Source of the DNA: Hymenobacter sp. IS2118
GTDB taxonomy: Bacteria; Bacteroidota; Bacteroidia; Cytophagales; Hymenobacteraceae
Direction: 5' to 3'
Assembly (NCBI RefSeq): GCF_000715495.1
Contig: NZ_JNLX01000131.1
Location: 1 to 64,000 of the forward strand
Length of the DNA stretch: 64,000 nucleotides
Translations under genes and position numbers: made by a program
In this document: piece after piece, positions 53,523 to 62,470 of the stretch
Numbering within the stretch: position 1 is the stretch's first letter
Layout of the letters: each line of letters begins with the position of its first letter
The notes under the pieces: model-generated
What the model saw: only the letters and a program-made list of their open reading frames with translations
Told to the model about the DNA's origin: nothing
Databases searched by the model: none

Positions 53523-54500
53523 ATGCCCGCCTTTCCCCGCGATTTACCAGTTTGGGCCCTGGCCGTGGCCAGCCTGCGGGCGGGCACGCCCGTGGCGCTG
53601 CTGTGCGTGGTGCACAGCAGCGGCAGCAGCCCCGGCCGCCAAGGGTTCAAAATGGCCGTGACGGCTGCGGCGCTGGCGGGCTCCATTGGCGGGGGCATTA
53701 TGGAGCACAAGTTTGTGGAGCTGGCCCGGCAGCGCCTGCTGGCCGGCGACTCCCGCCCCGTGCTGCGCCCGCAGATTCATCGGCGCGAAGCCCCGTCCGA
53801 CCGCTCCGGTATGATGTGCTCGGGCGAGCAGGAAGTCCTGCTCTGGCCCCTAACCGCCGCTGACTTGTCCGTAACGGAAGCCATTGTGGCAGCAATGACG
53901 CTGGGAAATAACAGCCAGCTCCACCTCAGCGCCGACGGCGGCCTGCAGCTGCAAAACCACACAGAACCCGCCGCTGCGTTCTACCACTACCAGCCGGGGG
54001 CGGCGTGGTGCTATCGCGAGCAGCTGGGCTTTCGCGACCACGTCACCATCGTAGGCGCCGGGCACGTGAGCCTGGCGTTATCCAAAACCCTGGCCCTGCT
54101 CGATTTTGAGCTCACCGTGCTCGACGACCGCCCCGGCCTGCCCACGCTGGCCGCCAACCAGGCCGCTCACCACCGGCGCGTGGTGAGCTACGAGCAGGCG
54201 GCGCTGGAAATTCTGCCCGGCCCGCACCAGTACGTGGTGGTGATGACCGTGGGCTACCGCACCGATGCCGAAGTACTGCGCCACCTGCTGGGCCGCCCCT
54301 ACCGCTACCTCGGCGTGATGGGCAGCGCCGCCAAAGTAGCCGAGCTGCGCCGCGGGCTGCTGGTTCAGGGCTTTTCGGCCGCCGCCGTGGCGCAGCTGCG
54401 CGGCCCCATTGGCCTGCCCATCGGCAGCCAAACCCCCGAGGAAATCGCCATCAGCATTGCCGCGGAGTTGATTCAGGAACGCCATCGACTGGAGCATTAG
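53523..54500 (+). CDS. xdhC: XdhC/CoxI family molybdenum-cofactor insertion protein
   Basis: Helps to insert the (sulfurated) molybdenum cofactor into xanthine dehydrogenase. 325 residues from the ATG at 53523; the frame open to 53439 runs through a palindromic repeat and is rejected. The N-terminal XdhC/CoxI domain has SSGSSPGRQGFKMAV and GSIGGGIMEHK. The C-terminal Rossmann domain has VTIVGAGHVSLALSK and YLGVMGSAAKVAEL. It completes the purine cluster, although an Mpv17-like gene and two orphan genes separate it from xdhB. Confidence 0.92.
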   Translation: MPAFPRDLPVWALAVASLRAGTPVALLCVVHSSGSSPGRQGFKMAVTAAALAGSIGGGIMEHKFVELARQRLLAGDSRPVLRPQIHRREAPSDRSGMMCSGEQEVLLWPLTAADLSVTEAIVAAMTLGNNSQLHLSADGGLQLQNHTEPAAAFYHYQPGAAWCYREQLGFRDHVTIVGAGHVSLALSKTLALLDFELTVLDDRPGLPTLAANQAAHHRRVVSYEQAALEILPGPHQYVVVMTVGYRTDAEVLRHLLGRPYRYLGVMGSAAKVAELRRGLLVQGFSAAAVAQLRGPIGLPIGSQTPEEIAISIAAELIQERHRLEH

Positions 54501-54511
54501 CTCGGGAATGG

Positions 54512-55132
54512 CTACCGGCCCGGGTCTTCGGATTCGGTGCGGGGCAGTTGGCCGTTGGCGAGCTCCTGGGTGAATACCCGGTAGCGGTCCAGAATAGAGC
54601 GCACGGAGCGGCGCAGCACCACTTCCCCCATGGGGCCTTCGGGCACGCTCACCCCGGAGGCGTAGCCGTTCCATACGGCGCGGTTAGTTTTCACGTCGAT
54701 GAGGGTGAGCAGCAGGGTGCCTTCGGCCAGCAGCAGGCGCACCGGCTGGTAGCCTTGCCGACTATCTTTAGGCGTGTCTTCGTCCTCCTCAATATTGCGT
54801 TTTATCCACTCGCTGATGTCTTCCTGAATGAAGCCGTGAAACCGCATATCGCCCTCGTACACCCGGAAATTTACCAGCATATCGGGGCGGCGCTTGGCCA
54901 GGCGGTAGCCCTGCACGTGCAGGCGCTGCTGAATGGCTTCGCGCACGGAATTGCCCAGGCGACTGGTATCAGATGAAAGGCCGGTGCCGCTCACGAAGCT
55001 AAAGGTGCGGTAGGATTTGAAGTTGCCCCGATAGCTATAATCGGAATCAACCCGTGCCTCGCGGGTACTCACGCAGGCAGCCAGGCTTACCCCAATGCCC
55101 ACAATGAATAAAAATCTGATGATGCGGCCCAT
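54512..55132 (-). CDS. DUF4136 lipoprotein
   Basis: 206 residues. The signal peptide with lipobox SLAAC (Cys20) predicts a lipid anchor. The domain after it has RVDSDYSYRGNFKSYRTFSF, typical of DUF4136, and ends with a C-terminal helix. The role is unknown; such proteins are common periplasmic or outer-membrane lipoproteins in this phylum. Its stop lies 12 bases from that of convergent xdhC. Confidence 0.88.
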   Translation of the reverse strand: MGRIIRFLFIVGIGVSLAACVSTREARVDSDYSYRGNFKSYRTFSFVSGTGLSSDTSRLGNSVREAIQQRLHVQGYRLAKRRPDMLVNFRVYEGDMRFHGFIQEDISEWIKRNIEEDEDTPKDSRQGYQPVRLLLAEGTLLLTLIDVKTNRAVWNGYASGVSVPEGPMGEVVLRRSVRSILDRYRVFTQELANGQLPRTESEDPGR

Positions 55133-55651
55133 ACTCGTATAAATTTTACAAATGAGGAAAGAAAAATGAGGAAGGAAATGAGTTACGAAATAGGGGCGGC
55201 GACGGACTGATTATCAGCCAACAAGTATGAAAAAATCGAACAAAGCAATTGCCATGCACTACGGCCGCCAGCGGCCATCATAGTGCGGGACAACTTTGGG
55301 CATCGGAAAATCTGGCGCAGCACAAAGCCCCACCCGAAAACGGCCGGTATCGCAGAAAACCCCGTAAATAGCCAGCAAGCCAGCGCTGCGGAAGCGGCCC
55401 CGCTGACCGCCGTTACCAGAGCGCAAGTTGGTGCTGGGGCCGCAGCGGGCCAGCTCGCTCCCCAAATCCGTGCAAACACGTCGGCTTAATAATACGCGTC
55501 GCAACAAGGCCATGGAACACCGGGTGGGAATGAGTACTCCAAGTTACACAAAGCCCCCTGATAATCAAACTCTCGCGGCCGCCCGCACTGGCAGCCCGGC
55601 GCAACGCCTGCACTTCGCCAATTAGTTTTCACAAAGGCCGATTGCCCCGAA

Positions 55652-55738
55652 TTAGCCGTTTCCAACCAGCAGGGTGCGCACGGTGCTGAAACGGAGATTG
55701 ATGAGGACGGCAGTGTTTTCTTCGGGGATTTTTTGCAG
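55652..55738 (-). pseudogene. Relic of an ABC-transporter ATPase C-terminus
   Basis: The minus strand reads ENTAVLINLRFSTVRTLLV and then a stop. It corresponds to GKTAVLISHRFSTVRMADR, the H-loop region of the intact ABC transporter encoded at 56707-58590, but the H-loop His and the signature are gone. At DNA level about 32 bases match that gene with few changes. It is probably what remains of a duplicate. Confidence 0.45.
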
Positions 55739-55850
55739 ACCGGATGCCTCCAGTCAGCAGACTCCTCAGTCGGGGCAGCTGCCTGAAGTGCGGATGTGCT
55801 CACGACTCTAGCGGAGCACTGGGCGCTTGGCTTTGGCCGCCACTGCCACC

Positions 55851-56105
55851 CTAGCCGAAGTTCTGGATGCCCTGCGCCGGCTTCTCGCCGGGCCGGATGA
55901 GGACGATGCGCGGGCGCGGGTGAGCATTGGGGGCGGTGGTTTGGAAGAAAAGCTCATTTCCGCCAACAAGCCGGCCGTAGCATCCGGCCAGCAGCAGCCG
56001 GCGCAGCGCGCGCGGGCTGCCTGCCACCAGGACGGTAGAAAAGGGCAGCAGGAGTAAGTACCGGTTGCGTATTTGAAGCAGGAGCGGCAGTCTGAGCCAC
56101 CGGCC
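55851..56105 (-). pseudogene. Relic of a membrane-protein C-terminus
   Basis: An 84-codon open stretch between two in-frame stops, with no start codon. It reads LPLLLQIRNRYLLLLPFSTV and further LVAGSPRALRRLLLAG, i.e. one or two membrane helices and a short polar tail that ends in GIQNFG. It looks like the end of a polytopic protein (GT-C-like), but the family is not recognised. Confidence 0.35.
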
Positions 56106-56175
56106 TCACATGCCGTTGGGTTTGTGCTTTAGCGGCCGTACTGTCAGACCCGGATTCGTGGGAGCTGCACCTATT

Positions 56176-56586
56176 TCAGCCGAACAGCTTTCTTACGTCG
56201 TTCAAATCAAGCGTTTTCGTTTGGCTGAGCAGTTTGTTCTCAAAATCGATGCTGTTCCCTCGTCGCTTGAAATCTCCATAATAGATTGGAAAGACGTAAT
56301 AATTTGAGGTTTTCAGGTCTATTAGCAGAGTTTTCCGTTGGTATAGATTCTTCATCCAGGAACAAATCAAGTACGCTTGTCCAAAAGGAAACAAGAATTC
56401 GCAGCCCCAGACAAACCCTTCAAATTCAACATTATCAATGTAAAGCTGATGGTATGAATCGCCGAAAGGTGGTTCTGAAACATACATTATTCTGACCGTT
56501 TTATTAATCAGCGTTAGCTTGATTTCATAATTACCCATTCCAAACCAATGGGTTTGCGAATCATCGGTAAGGGCGATTTTTTTCAT
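56176..56586 (-). CDS. Small protein of unknown function
   Basis: 136 residues from the ATG at 56586 (MKKIALTDDSQTHWFGMGNY). Its sequence is rich in aromatic residues and beta-strand-like stretches (YVSEPPFGDSYHQLYIDNVE). No signal peptide or membrane segment. Base composition is AT-rich compared with the ABC transporter gene next to it. No family recognised. Confidence 0.5.
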   Translation of the reverse strand: MKKIALTDDSQTHWFGMGNYEIKLTLINKTVRIMYVSEPPFGDSYHQLYIDNVEFEGFVWGCEFLFPFGQAYLICSWMKNLYQRKTLLIDLKTSNYYVFPIYYGDFKRRGNSIDFENKLLSQTKTLDLNDVRKLFG

Positions 56587-56706
56587 ACTTGCTTTCTGCA
56601 ACTGCAATACAAAGTAGAACCCACGTGCCCGCCGCTAACCACCCATGCTACTTGCGGGCACCGCACCACCATCGGCCCGGTACCTACAAGTTAACCAACC
56701 ACTCTC

Positions 56707-58590
56707 CTACCGATACCCGGCGGCCTGCAACGCGAACAGCTCCGCGTAGCGCCCGCCATTCGCCAGCAATTCCTCGTGCGAGCCGATTTCCACGAACTGC
56801 CCGTTTTCGATGACCAAAATTCGGTCGGCCATGCGGACGGTGCTGAAGCGGTGGCTGATGAGGACGGCGGTTTTGCCCTGGGTGAGTTCCTTGAAGCGCT
56901 CGAAGACCTCGAACTCGGCGCGGGCGTCGAGGGCGGCCGTGGGCTCATCGAGGATGAGGAGCTGAGCGTCGCGCATGTAGGCGCGGCCGAGGGCAATTTT
57001 CTGCCACTCACCGCCGCTCAGGTCCACGCCACCGTTGAAGCGGCGGCCAATCATCTGGTCGTAGCCGCCGGGCAGCTTGGCGATGACGGTATCGGCGAGG
57101 CTTTGCTGGGCGGCGGTGACGATGCGGGGCTGGTTCTGGCGCTCCTCGATGCGGCCCACGGCCAGGTTCTGGCCAGCGGGGAGCTGGAAGCGCACGAAAT
57201 CCTGGAAAATGACGCCGATTTCCTGGCGCAGCTCGGCGGGGTCGTACTCGCGCAGGTCGTGGCCGTCGAGCAGGATGCGGCCCTCGCTGGGGTCGTAGAG
57301 GCGGGCCAGGAGCTTGACGAGGGTGGTTTTGCCCGCGCCGTTTTCGCCCACCAGGGCCAGCTTTTCACCGGCTTGCAGCTTAAAGCTGAGGTTGCGAATG
57401 GCCCATTTTGCGCCATTCTTGTACTGGAAACCCACGTTCTCAAACTCGAAACCCAGCCGGATGGGCCGGGGGAAAGGCCGGGCCGTATCGCCGGTAGTGG
57501 CCTGGCGCACGATGCGGGGCCGCAGGGCGAAGAAATCGAAGAAGTCCTGCAAGTACAAGGCGCCATCGGCCACGGAGCTGAAGCGGCTGAGGATGCCTTC
57601 GAGCAGGCCGCGCAGCCGGGCGAAGGAGCCGGCCAGAAACGTGAGCTGCCCCAGCGAAATGCTGCCCGACACGGTGCGGGCGATGATGTAGACGTAAGCC
57701 CCGTAGTAGCCGGCCGCGCCCACAGCTGCGAACAAAGTGCCCCAGCCGGCGCGGCGCAGCACCAGGGATTTGTTCTGGCGGTAGAAGTCGTCGGACAACT
57801 CGCGGAAGCGGTTGACCAGGAAACCGGAGAGGCCGAAAATCTTGACTTCCTTGGCCGTTTCGTCGCTGGCCCCGGTCTGGCGCAGGTAGTCGAGCTCCCG
57901 GCGCTCGGGCGTCCAGGAGTGCGAGAGGGAGTAGCTGCGCTCGTTGAAATGGCTTTCGCCGAGGAAGGCGGGCACCACGGCCAGCAGCAGCAGCCCCAGC
58001 AGCCACGGCTGGAACGCCACCAGCCCGGCGGCCAGTAGCACCAGCGTCACGGTATCCTGGCCCTGGGCCAGCACCTGGCTCATGAGCACGGTGCGGGAGA
58101 GGGTTTGGCGGCGGGCACGCTCCAGCTTGTCGTAGAAAGTGCTGTCCTCGAACTGGTCCAAATCGAGGGACGCCGCGTGCTCCATGAGGCGGATGGACGA
58201 CTGATTGGCAAACAGGTCGCCGAGCAAGCTGTCGAGCAGGGCCACGCCGCGCCCCAGGGCATCGGCCAGCAGCACCAGGCCAAACTCGCCGGCCACCAGC
58301 GTGAGCACGGGCGTGAGCAGGCGCTCGGGCGCGGGCAGCCGGGTGAGGGCCACCACATCGTCGATAATCAGCTGGCCGACGTAGAGCATGGCCAGCGGCA
58401 AAAAGGCCCGCACGAGGCGCAAGGCAATATTGGCCAGCGCCAAACCGGGGCTGGTGTGCCAGATGAGTTTCAGAAACGCGGGCAGGTTTTTCAGGGCCGA
58501 CACCCGCTCGCGCACGCTCACGGTGGGCTGCTCGGGGCCGCGCCGGGCGTTGGGGTTCTTGGCGGAAATGGATTTTAGGAATTCAAACAT
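56707..58590 (-). CDS. ABC transporter with fused permease and ATPase domains
   Basis: A half-size exporter of 627 residues acting as a dimer in the inner membrane. Helices lie within about 50-340. The ATPase has Walker A GENGAGKTTLVKLL, Q-loop VIFQDFVRF, an altered signature LSGGEWQKIALGRAY, Walker B LLILDEPTAALD and H-loop VLISHRF. The signature with EW in place of QR is seen in a bacterial subfamily of uncharacterised exporters. Substrate unknown. It lies alone, next to the decayed region containing a relic of a similar gene. Confidence 0.9.
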   Translation of the reverse strand: MFEFLKSISAKNPNARRGPEQPTVSVRERVSALKNLPAFLKLIWHTSPGLALANIALRLVRAFLPLAMLYVGQLIIDDVVALTRLPAPERLLTPVLTLVAGEFGLVLLADALGRGVALLDSLLGDLFANQSSIRLMEHAASLDLDQFEDSTFYDKLERARRQTLSRTVLMSQVLAQGQDTVTLVLLAAGLVAFQPWLLGLLLLAVVPAFLGESHFNERSYSLSHSWTPERRELDYLRQTGASDETAKEVKIFGLSGFLVNRFRELSDDFYRQNKSLVLRRAGWGTLFAAVGAAGYYGAYVYIIARTVSGSISLGQLTFLAGSFARLRGLLEGILSRFSSVADGALYLQDFFDFFALRPRIVRQATTGDTARPFPRPIRLGFEFENVGFQYKNGAKWAIRNLSFKLQAGEKLALVGENGAGKTTLVKLLARLYDPSEGRILLDGHDLREYDPAELRQEIGVIFQDFVRFQLPAGQNLAVGRIEERQNQPRIVTAAQQSLADTVIAKLPGGYDQMIGRRFNGGVDLSGGEWQKIALGRAYMRDAQLLILDEPTAALDARAEFEVFERFKELTQGKTAVLISHRFSTVRMADRILVIENGQFVEIGSHEELLANGGRYAELFALQAAGYR

Positions 58591-58721
58591 TGCCGGCCAA
58601 GGGGCAAGGTTGGGGCCGGGTTTGGCGGGGCGACGTTTTGGCAGGGGGTAGTTGGGGGAATGCGGTTATATTGCGACACAATCTATGACGATACCTAAAT
58701 CTACTTAAATCAGTTTTGTCA

Positions 58722-59978
58722 ATGAAAGCGAGTGACATTTTCACCCCTGGCTCCCTTCCAAGCATTACGTATTACGACCGGCCAAATCTAGCTCTGGAAA
58801 AGGAATTAGCCCTAGCACTAGATACAAAGGGAATGATTTGCTCGATTTCAGGGCCGTCTAAATGCGGGAAGACCGTCCTCTGTGAAACGGTCATTGACAA
58901 TATGCTTCTTGTAACTGGAGCTTCTATCACCAGCATTGACGTGTTCTGGGCCAAAATACGTCAAGCATTGCGCATTGAGAAATCCACCACGCGTACCGAT
59001 GGTCGGACCTACGGAGGCGATTTGACGAGTACTGGCGAGCTTAGCGGCGGTATCCCTTTTGTCGGCCAAGCTAAAGGTGCTATAAGCGGGAAAGTAACGG
59101 CTGCGGGTCAACAGTCCAGCAGTCAAGCTTTTGATAAAAACGGTGCTAAAGCGTTATTCCAAGTGCTTCGTGAGCGAGGGATAACGCTGGTACTTGATGA
59201 CTTCCATTACGCCAGTGCAGCCGTCCAGATAACGTTAGCTCAGGAATTTAAAGAAGCTGCACGCGAAGGCACACGTATCGTCATTGTCACCGTAACACAA
59301 CGTTCCGACCAAGCTATTCGGGCGAATGGCGACCTGCGCGGCCGAGTGTCAGCCATTGATATTCCTTACTGGCAGAATGAAGAACTTATTGAAATCCCAC
59401 GCCGAGGATTTGCAGAGTTGAATATCACCATCGACGAATCCAACCTGCGTCTACTCGTGAAGGAAAGTGTGTCTTCACCCCAACTTATGCAGAGTTTATG
59501 CTTGCGTATTTGCAATGAGTATGATTATATCTCTCGATTCGCTAATCCTCTCGTTGTCACTCTCACAGCTCAGGAGTTACGACTCATATTTGAACGCGCT
59601 GCTAATAATGCTAATTGCTCTACCGCTTATAGTATTCTAAGGAATGGGCCTAAACCCCGGGGTTTCCAGCGTAACTCTTACCGGCTTGCCAATGGGAGCA
59701 CTGGAGATATTTATTCTATTATCCTAGATGCTATCGCCAGTGGTGAGCCAGCCCTTTCGTTCTCCTATCAGAACCTGAAAGAACGGGTTAAAGCACTCAT
59801 AACCGATGATTCTGGGGAGCCACGCGGCATCGATATTACCAAAGCACTCATTCAAATGGGCAACTCTGTCAAAGACAGGTTGGGAGAAGACCGAGTGTTG
59901 GACTACGACCACGAATTGGAAACATTGAATATTCTCGACCCTTACTTTTTGTATTATCTACGTTGGGCCAAAAAGTAG
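58722..59978 (+). CDS. P-loop ATPase of the three-gene AT-rich cassette
   Basis: 418 residues from the ATG at 58722 (a TTG 6 bases upstream is possible). Walker A GPSKCGKT is at 44-51, Walker B LVLDD at 156-160, and a sensor-like IVTVTQRSD at about 188-196. Between them is a glycine-rich insert (about 98-125, YGGDLTSTGELSGG). The C-terminal 200 residues are helical, possibly winged-helix-like, as in AAA/STAND-type ATPases. No transmembrane segment. The start follows a near -7 box (CAGTTTTG). It is 49 bp ahead of the beta-family gene on the same strand. Function unknown; the context suggests a role in an element-defence system. Confidence 0.75.
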   Translation: MKASDIFTPGSLPSITYYDRPNLALEKELALALDTKGMICSISGPSKCGKTVLCETVIDNMLLVTGASITSIDVFWAKIRQALRIEKSTTRTDGRTYGGDLTSTGELSGGIPFVGQAKGAISGKVTAAGQQSSSQAFDKNGAKALFQVLRERGITLVLDDFHYASAAVQITLAQEFKEAAREGTRIVIVTVTQRSDQAIRANGDLRGRVSAIDIPYWQNEELIEIPRRGFAELNITIDESNLRLLVKESVSSPQLMQSLCLRICNEYDYISRFANPLVVTLTAQELRLIFERAANNANCSTAYSILRNGPKPRGFQRNSYRLANGSTGDIYSIILDAIASGEPALSFSYQNLKERVKALITDDSGEPRGIDITKALIQMGNSVKDRLGEDRVLDYDHELETLNILDPYFLYYLRWAKK

Positions 59979-60027
59979 GTACGTTTGTCACATTACCAGC
60001 AGGCGGACTTCTCTTCGGCCATCAACC

Positions 60028-61086
60028 ATGCTCTACTATCCATTACTCCGCACCAAAAAAGGAGAATTGAATGCTCTTTCTACGCTCAAGCATTCCTCCA
60101 TTCCGCACGTCAGACCCATTCTTCAAATACCCCCACCAGAACTTGATATGGCTGGGATTCCAACTGCTCCTTCTGGTGAATTTGTGACAAAAATAGCTAA
60201 TACAGTTCAGCCTATTTTAGCTTACAACAGTCCCTTCACCTGCTTTCTGGATATCAGTCCTGCTGGACTAAATCATGACCTAATTACTGACCTTCTATTC
60301 TCTATTGCTAAGGTAGGTGGAACGCCACATCCAGTCTTTAAATTGACAGGCTCCGAGAGTTATGCTCAGTTGTACAAAAAGCTCATTGGTAATCCGAAAG
60401 AGGCTATAATTCGAATAACCCTCAATGAGATGAGCAGCAGTTTAATGAAGGCTGTCAGAACTGCGTTGGAGGCTTATCAATTAGAAGCCTCCAAAACGCT
60501 GATTCTTCTAGATATGGGAGATATCAGCGACCAAAATTTACCCATCACTTTATACGAGGGAGCAACAGTTGGCGCTATCAATCAGTTGCTTCGACTGCAA
60601 GTAGCGGGAGTAATTCTTGCCTCCGGTGCTCTACCAATGGATATTCAATCCTTACCCAAGTGGAAACTTGTCCCTTCTGTTCGACGGGAGATTGATGTAT
60701 TCCGGAACGTGAGAGCAGGCGCAGAGTATAATGTACAGTTTAGTGACTACGCAACTGGTAACATCATCAAAGAACCAACACCAAGCCGCCAAGGCTCACC
60801 AAAAATACGCTACACTTTTCCAAACGAATATGGAATAGTAAAAGGTGAAAAGACCGGGCGTACTCCTAATACAATGGCTGAGCAATTTCATCGGCTTAGC
60901 CAGTTTATTGTCAAGCGCCCAGATTACTCAGGACCAGCTTTCAGTTGGGGAGACGAGTTTATCTATCAAGCCAGCAAAGAAGGTTCTCATCCCAGGGGCA
61001 ATGCTACTACTTGGGTTGCGGTCAACACCTCACACCACATAGAACTGGTTGTTTCTATGCTTCCCGCCATGTCTGACGATTTTTGA
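60028..61086 (+). CDS. Beta-family protein (Pfam Beta_protein-like)
   Basis: 352 residues. It opens with MLYYPLLRTKKGELNALSTL followed by HVRPILQIPPPE, which is the characteristic start of the beta-protein family (Y-x-P-x-L-K/R-x-K-x-GE-x-x-AL ... PILEI). The middle has FLDISPAGLN and repeated I/L-rich strands as in a TIM-barrel-like fold. No catalytic set could be assigned. Homologues are known from phage T4 and from bacterial accessory islands, often next to sce7726-type genes. It lies downstream of the ATPase gene and overlaps the convergent gene by 32 bases at its 3' end. Confidence 0.78.
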   Translation: MLYYPLLRTKKGELNALSTLKHSSIPHVRPILQIPPPELDMAGIPTAPSGEFVTKIANTVQPILAYNSPFTCFLDISPAGLNHDLITDLLFSIAKVGGTPHPVFKLTGSESYAQLYKKLIGNPKEAIIRITLNEMSSSLMKAVRTALEAYQLEASKTLILLDMGDISDQNLPITLYEGATVGAINQLLRLQVAGVILASGALPMDIQSLPKWKLVPSVRREIDVFRNVRAGAEYNVQFSDYATGNIIKEPTPSRQGSPKIRYTFPNEYGIVKGEKTGRTPNTMAEQFHRLSQFIVKRPDYSGPAFSWGDEFIYQASKEGSHPRGNATTWVAVNTSHHIELVVSMLPAMSDDF

Positions 61087-61630
61087 GAATTCCTCTTACT
61101 TGTTCTGACAAAGCATCGATATCATCTGTATAAAAACACGCTAACCTCTCCCAAAGCTCCCATTTACGCAATTTGCTGAGCCCTTTCTTATCTCCTAAAC
61201 GAATCAATAACTCTTTGGCCTCATCGCACCATAGTAGACTAGCCACCATATAACCATTGCGCCCTTCGTTTTGAGTAGCGTTTCTTACAGTTCGCAGAGA
61301 AGGAGAATCAGCACCATGCTTTTGTGTAACTAATAAGCCGCAATGTGTTGGAAGGTAAGCAAGCAGTTTAGCCTCGTGCTTTGGGCCGCACACAACTGTT
61401 ATCAAGTCAAATATTTGGTTGTATATCTCTAACTGACGCGGTAATCGGAGAAGATTGTCTCGGTCACTTTTAATCTCATATCCTACCAATTGACCATTAA
61501 TCACTCCAATGTCAATCCTAGCTGCATGAGCTGAAAGTCCCATCTCATCTATTACACGGGAGTTGGTATCCTCTGTGTAATGATGAAGGGTGTTCTGATA
61601 TAGAAATTGTCTGATATCTCGGTCCAACAT
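61055..61630 (-). CDS. sce7726-family protein, putative PD-(D/E)XK nuclease
   Basis: 191 residues. The core RIDIGVINGQLVGYEIKSD with D40, E52 and K54 is a D-x(11)-E-x-K arrangement typical of PD-(D/E)XK nucleases; LPRQLEIYNQIFDLITVV follows, with the family's conserved Gln and Tyr. This is the hallmark of sce7726-type proteins. The end overlaps the beta-family gene tail-to-tail by 32 bases. AT-rich like its two neighbours. Nuclease activity is inferred from the motif only. Confidence 0.78.
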   Translation of the reverse strand: MLDRDIRQFLYQNTLHHYTEDTNSRVIDEMGLSAHAARIDIGVINGQLVGYEIKSDRDNLLRLPRQLEIYNQIFDLITVVCGPKHEAKLLAYLPTHCGLLVTQKHGADSPSLRTVRNATQNEGRNGYMVASLLWCDEAKELLIRLGDKKGLSKLRKWELWERLACFYTDDIDALSEQVRGILKNRQTWREA

Positions 61631-61839
61631 GAGAATACAACGGAAATCAACTACATCAGGTCTGTAAGCACTGACTTAATCTAGCCGCGAAGTTCACTAT
61701 TTTCCGCTAAACTTCGTTTTTACACGAAATTGCTGTGCCCGCCATCCCTACATACATAGCACCGTAACACACAACTCCCCAAGAAGCCCCAGTCCCACCA
61801 GCGGCTGGAGCTTCTTCGTGTCACCGCCCACCAGCCCGA
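61631..61839. other. Intergenic spacer beside the cassette
   Basis: 209 bases with no gene. It holds the hairpin at 61781-61816. No attachment site or direct repeat was recognised at this edge of the cassette. Confidence 0.4.
61781..61816 (-). terminator. Hairpin after the DUF1294 gene
   Basis: The arms AAGAAGCCCCAG and CTGGAGCTTCTT pair, with one G-U pair on the minus strand. It lies 24 bases after the DUF1294 stop. It is similar to the hairpin at 62312-62347. No long T-run follows. Confidence 0.5.
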
Positions 61840-62118
61840 TTAAAACGGCGCCTGCAAATAGGGCCATGCAAAATAGCCCATAGCCCCTTGCAGCAGCGTT
61901 AGCCCCAGGGTAACGCCCCAGAAAGCGGCTTTGCGGTTTTTATGGTGCAGCAGGAAAATTGCGGCCCAGGCGCCGGGGGCCGCGCCCGGCAGCGTGGCGA
62001 GGTGCAGCGTTTTTTCGGCAATGCGCCGCTGGCCCCGTTGGGCTTTGCGCTTATCCAGGGCGAAGAGCAGGAAACACAGGAGATTGAAAAATAACAGGCA
62101 ACTCAGGAGGATGGTCAT
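61840..62118 (-). CDS. DUF1294 membrane protein
   Basis: 92 residues from the ATG at 62118. Three membrane helices. The motif ALDKRKAQRGQRRIAEKTLH and then HHKNRKAAFW fits DUF1294 (N-x-x-x-F-x-x-x-DK-x-x-A...R-I-x-E and HK-x-x-K). Function unknown. A frame upstream to 62190 has no membrane character and is probably not used. Confidence 0.85.
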   Translation of the reverse strand: MTILLSCLLFFNLLCFLLFALDKRKAQRGQRRIAEKTLHLATLPGAAPGAWAAIFLLHHKNRKAAFWGVTLGLTLLQGAMGYFAWPYLQAPF

Positions 62119-62311
62119 GGGTGGGCGGTGGGCCTTGCGGCTTGGGCTGGGCGGGGTTTCGGCCGGGGTGGTTGCGGTACGGGTCTGCACCGGTCAGGCT
62201 GGTTCGAGAGCGGGCGAGGAAAACGGGATGCCAGCGGTTTGGCCGCAGCAGCTGGCCCCGGCGGGGCTGCAAGTTATGGCGCGGCGCTCAGCAAAAAGGC
62301 GGGGTATCTTC

Positions 62312-62347
62312 CAGCAGCCCCAGCCCTGCCAGCGGCTGGGGCTGCTG
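62312..62347. repeat. Perfect GC-rich hairpin (14-bp arms)
   Basis: The arms CAGCAGCCCCAGCC and GGCTGGGGCTGCTG flank an 8-base loop. It lies in the 411-base spacer between the divergent DUF1294 and TM2 genes, where no gene was found. It is a sister of the hairpin at 61781-61816. Confidence 0.75.
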
Positions 62348-62427
62348 TATGGCAGCGCCCGCCGGGTAGTGTTCCCTCAGGCGCTATGCTTCTGTAGCCG
62401 CGCACAAGTAACCGCAGTTTCCAAGCT

Positions 62428-62453
62428 GTCATGCCGAGCGTAGCCGAGGCATG
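62428..62453. repeat. Half-copy of repeat family A
   Basis: GTCATGCCGAGCGTAGCCGAGGCATGAC is a diverged left arm of the family A palindrome (as at 47707) that itself forms a short hairpin (GTCATGCC/GGCATGAC). Confidence 0.55.
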
Positions 62454-62470
62454 ACCAAACGCAATACGGT

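Larger units (their letters stand above)
55133..56175. other. Gene-poor stretch of about 1 kb with decayed coding sequence
   Basis: No intact gene of clear origin was found here. A minus-strand frame (55183-55479, 98 codons) has hydrophobic blocks (SAALACWLFTGFSAIPAVFG) but no family match. Two further minus-strand fragments, described separately, look like relics of coding sequence. Confidence 0.5.

Noticed and set aside
56776..58038. A 420-codon plus-strand frame
   Set aside because: Antisense to the ABC transporter.
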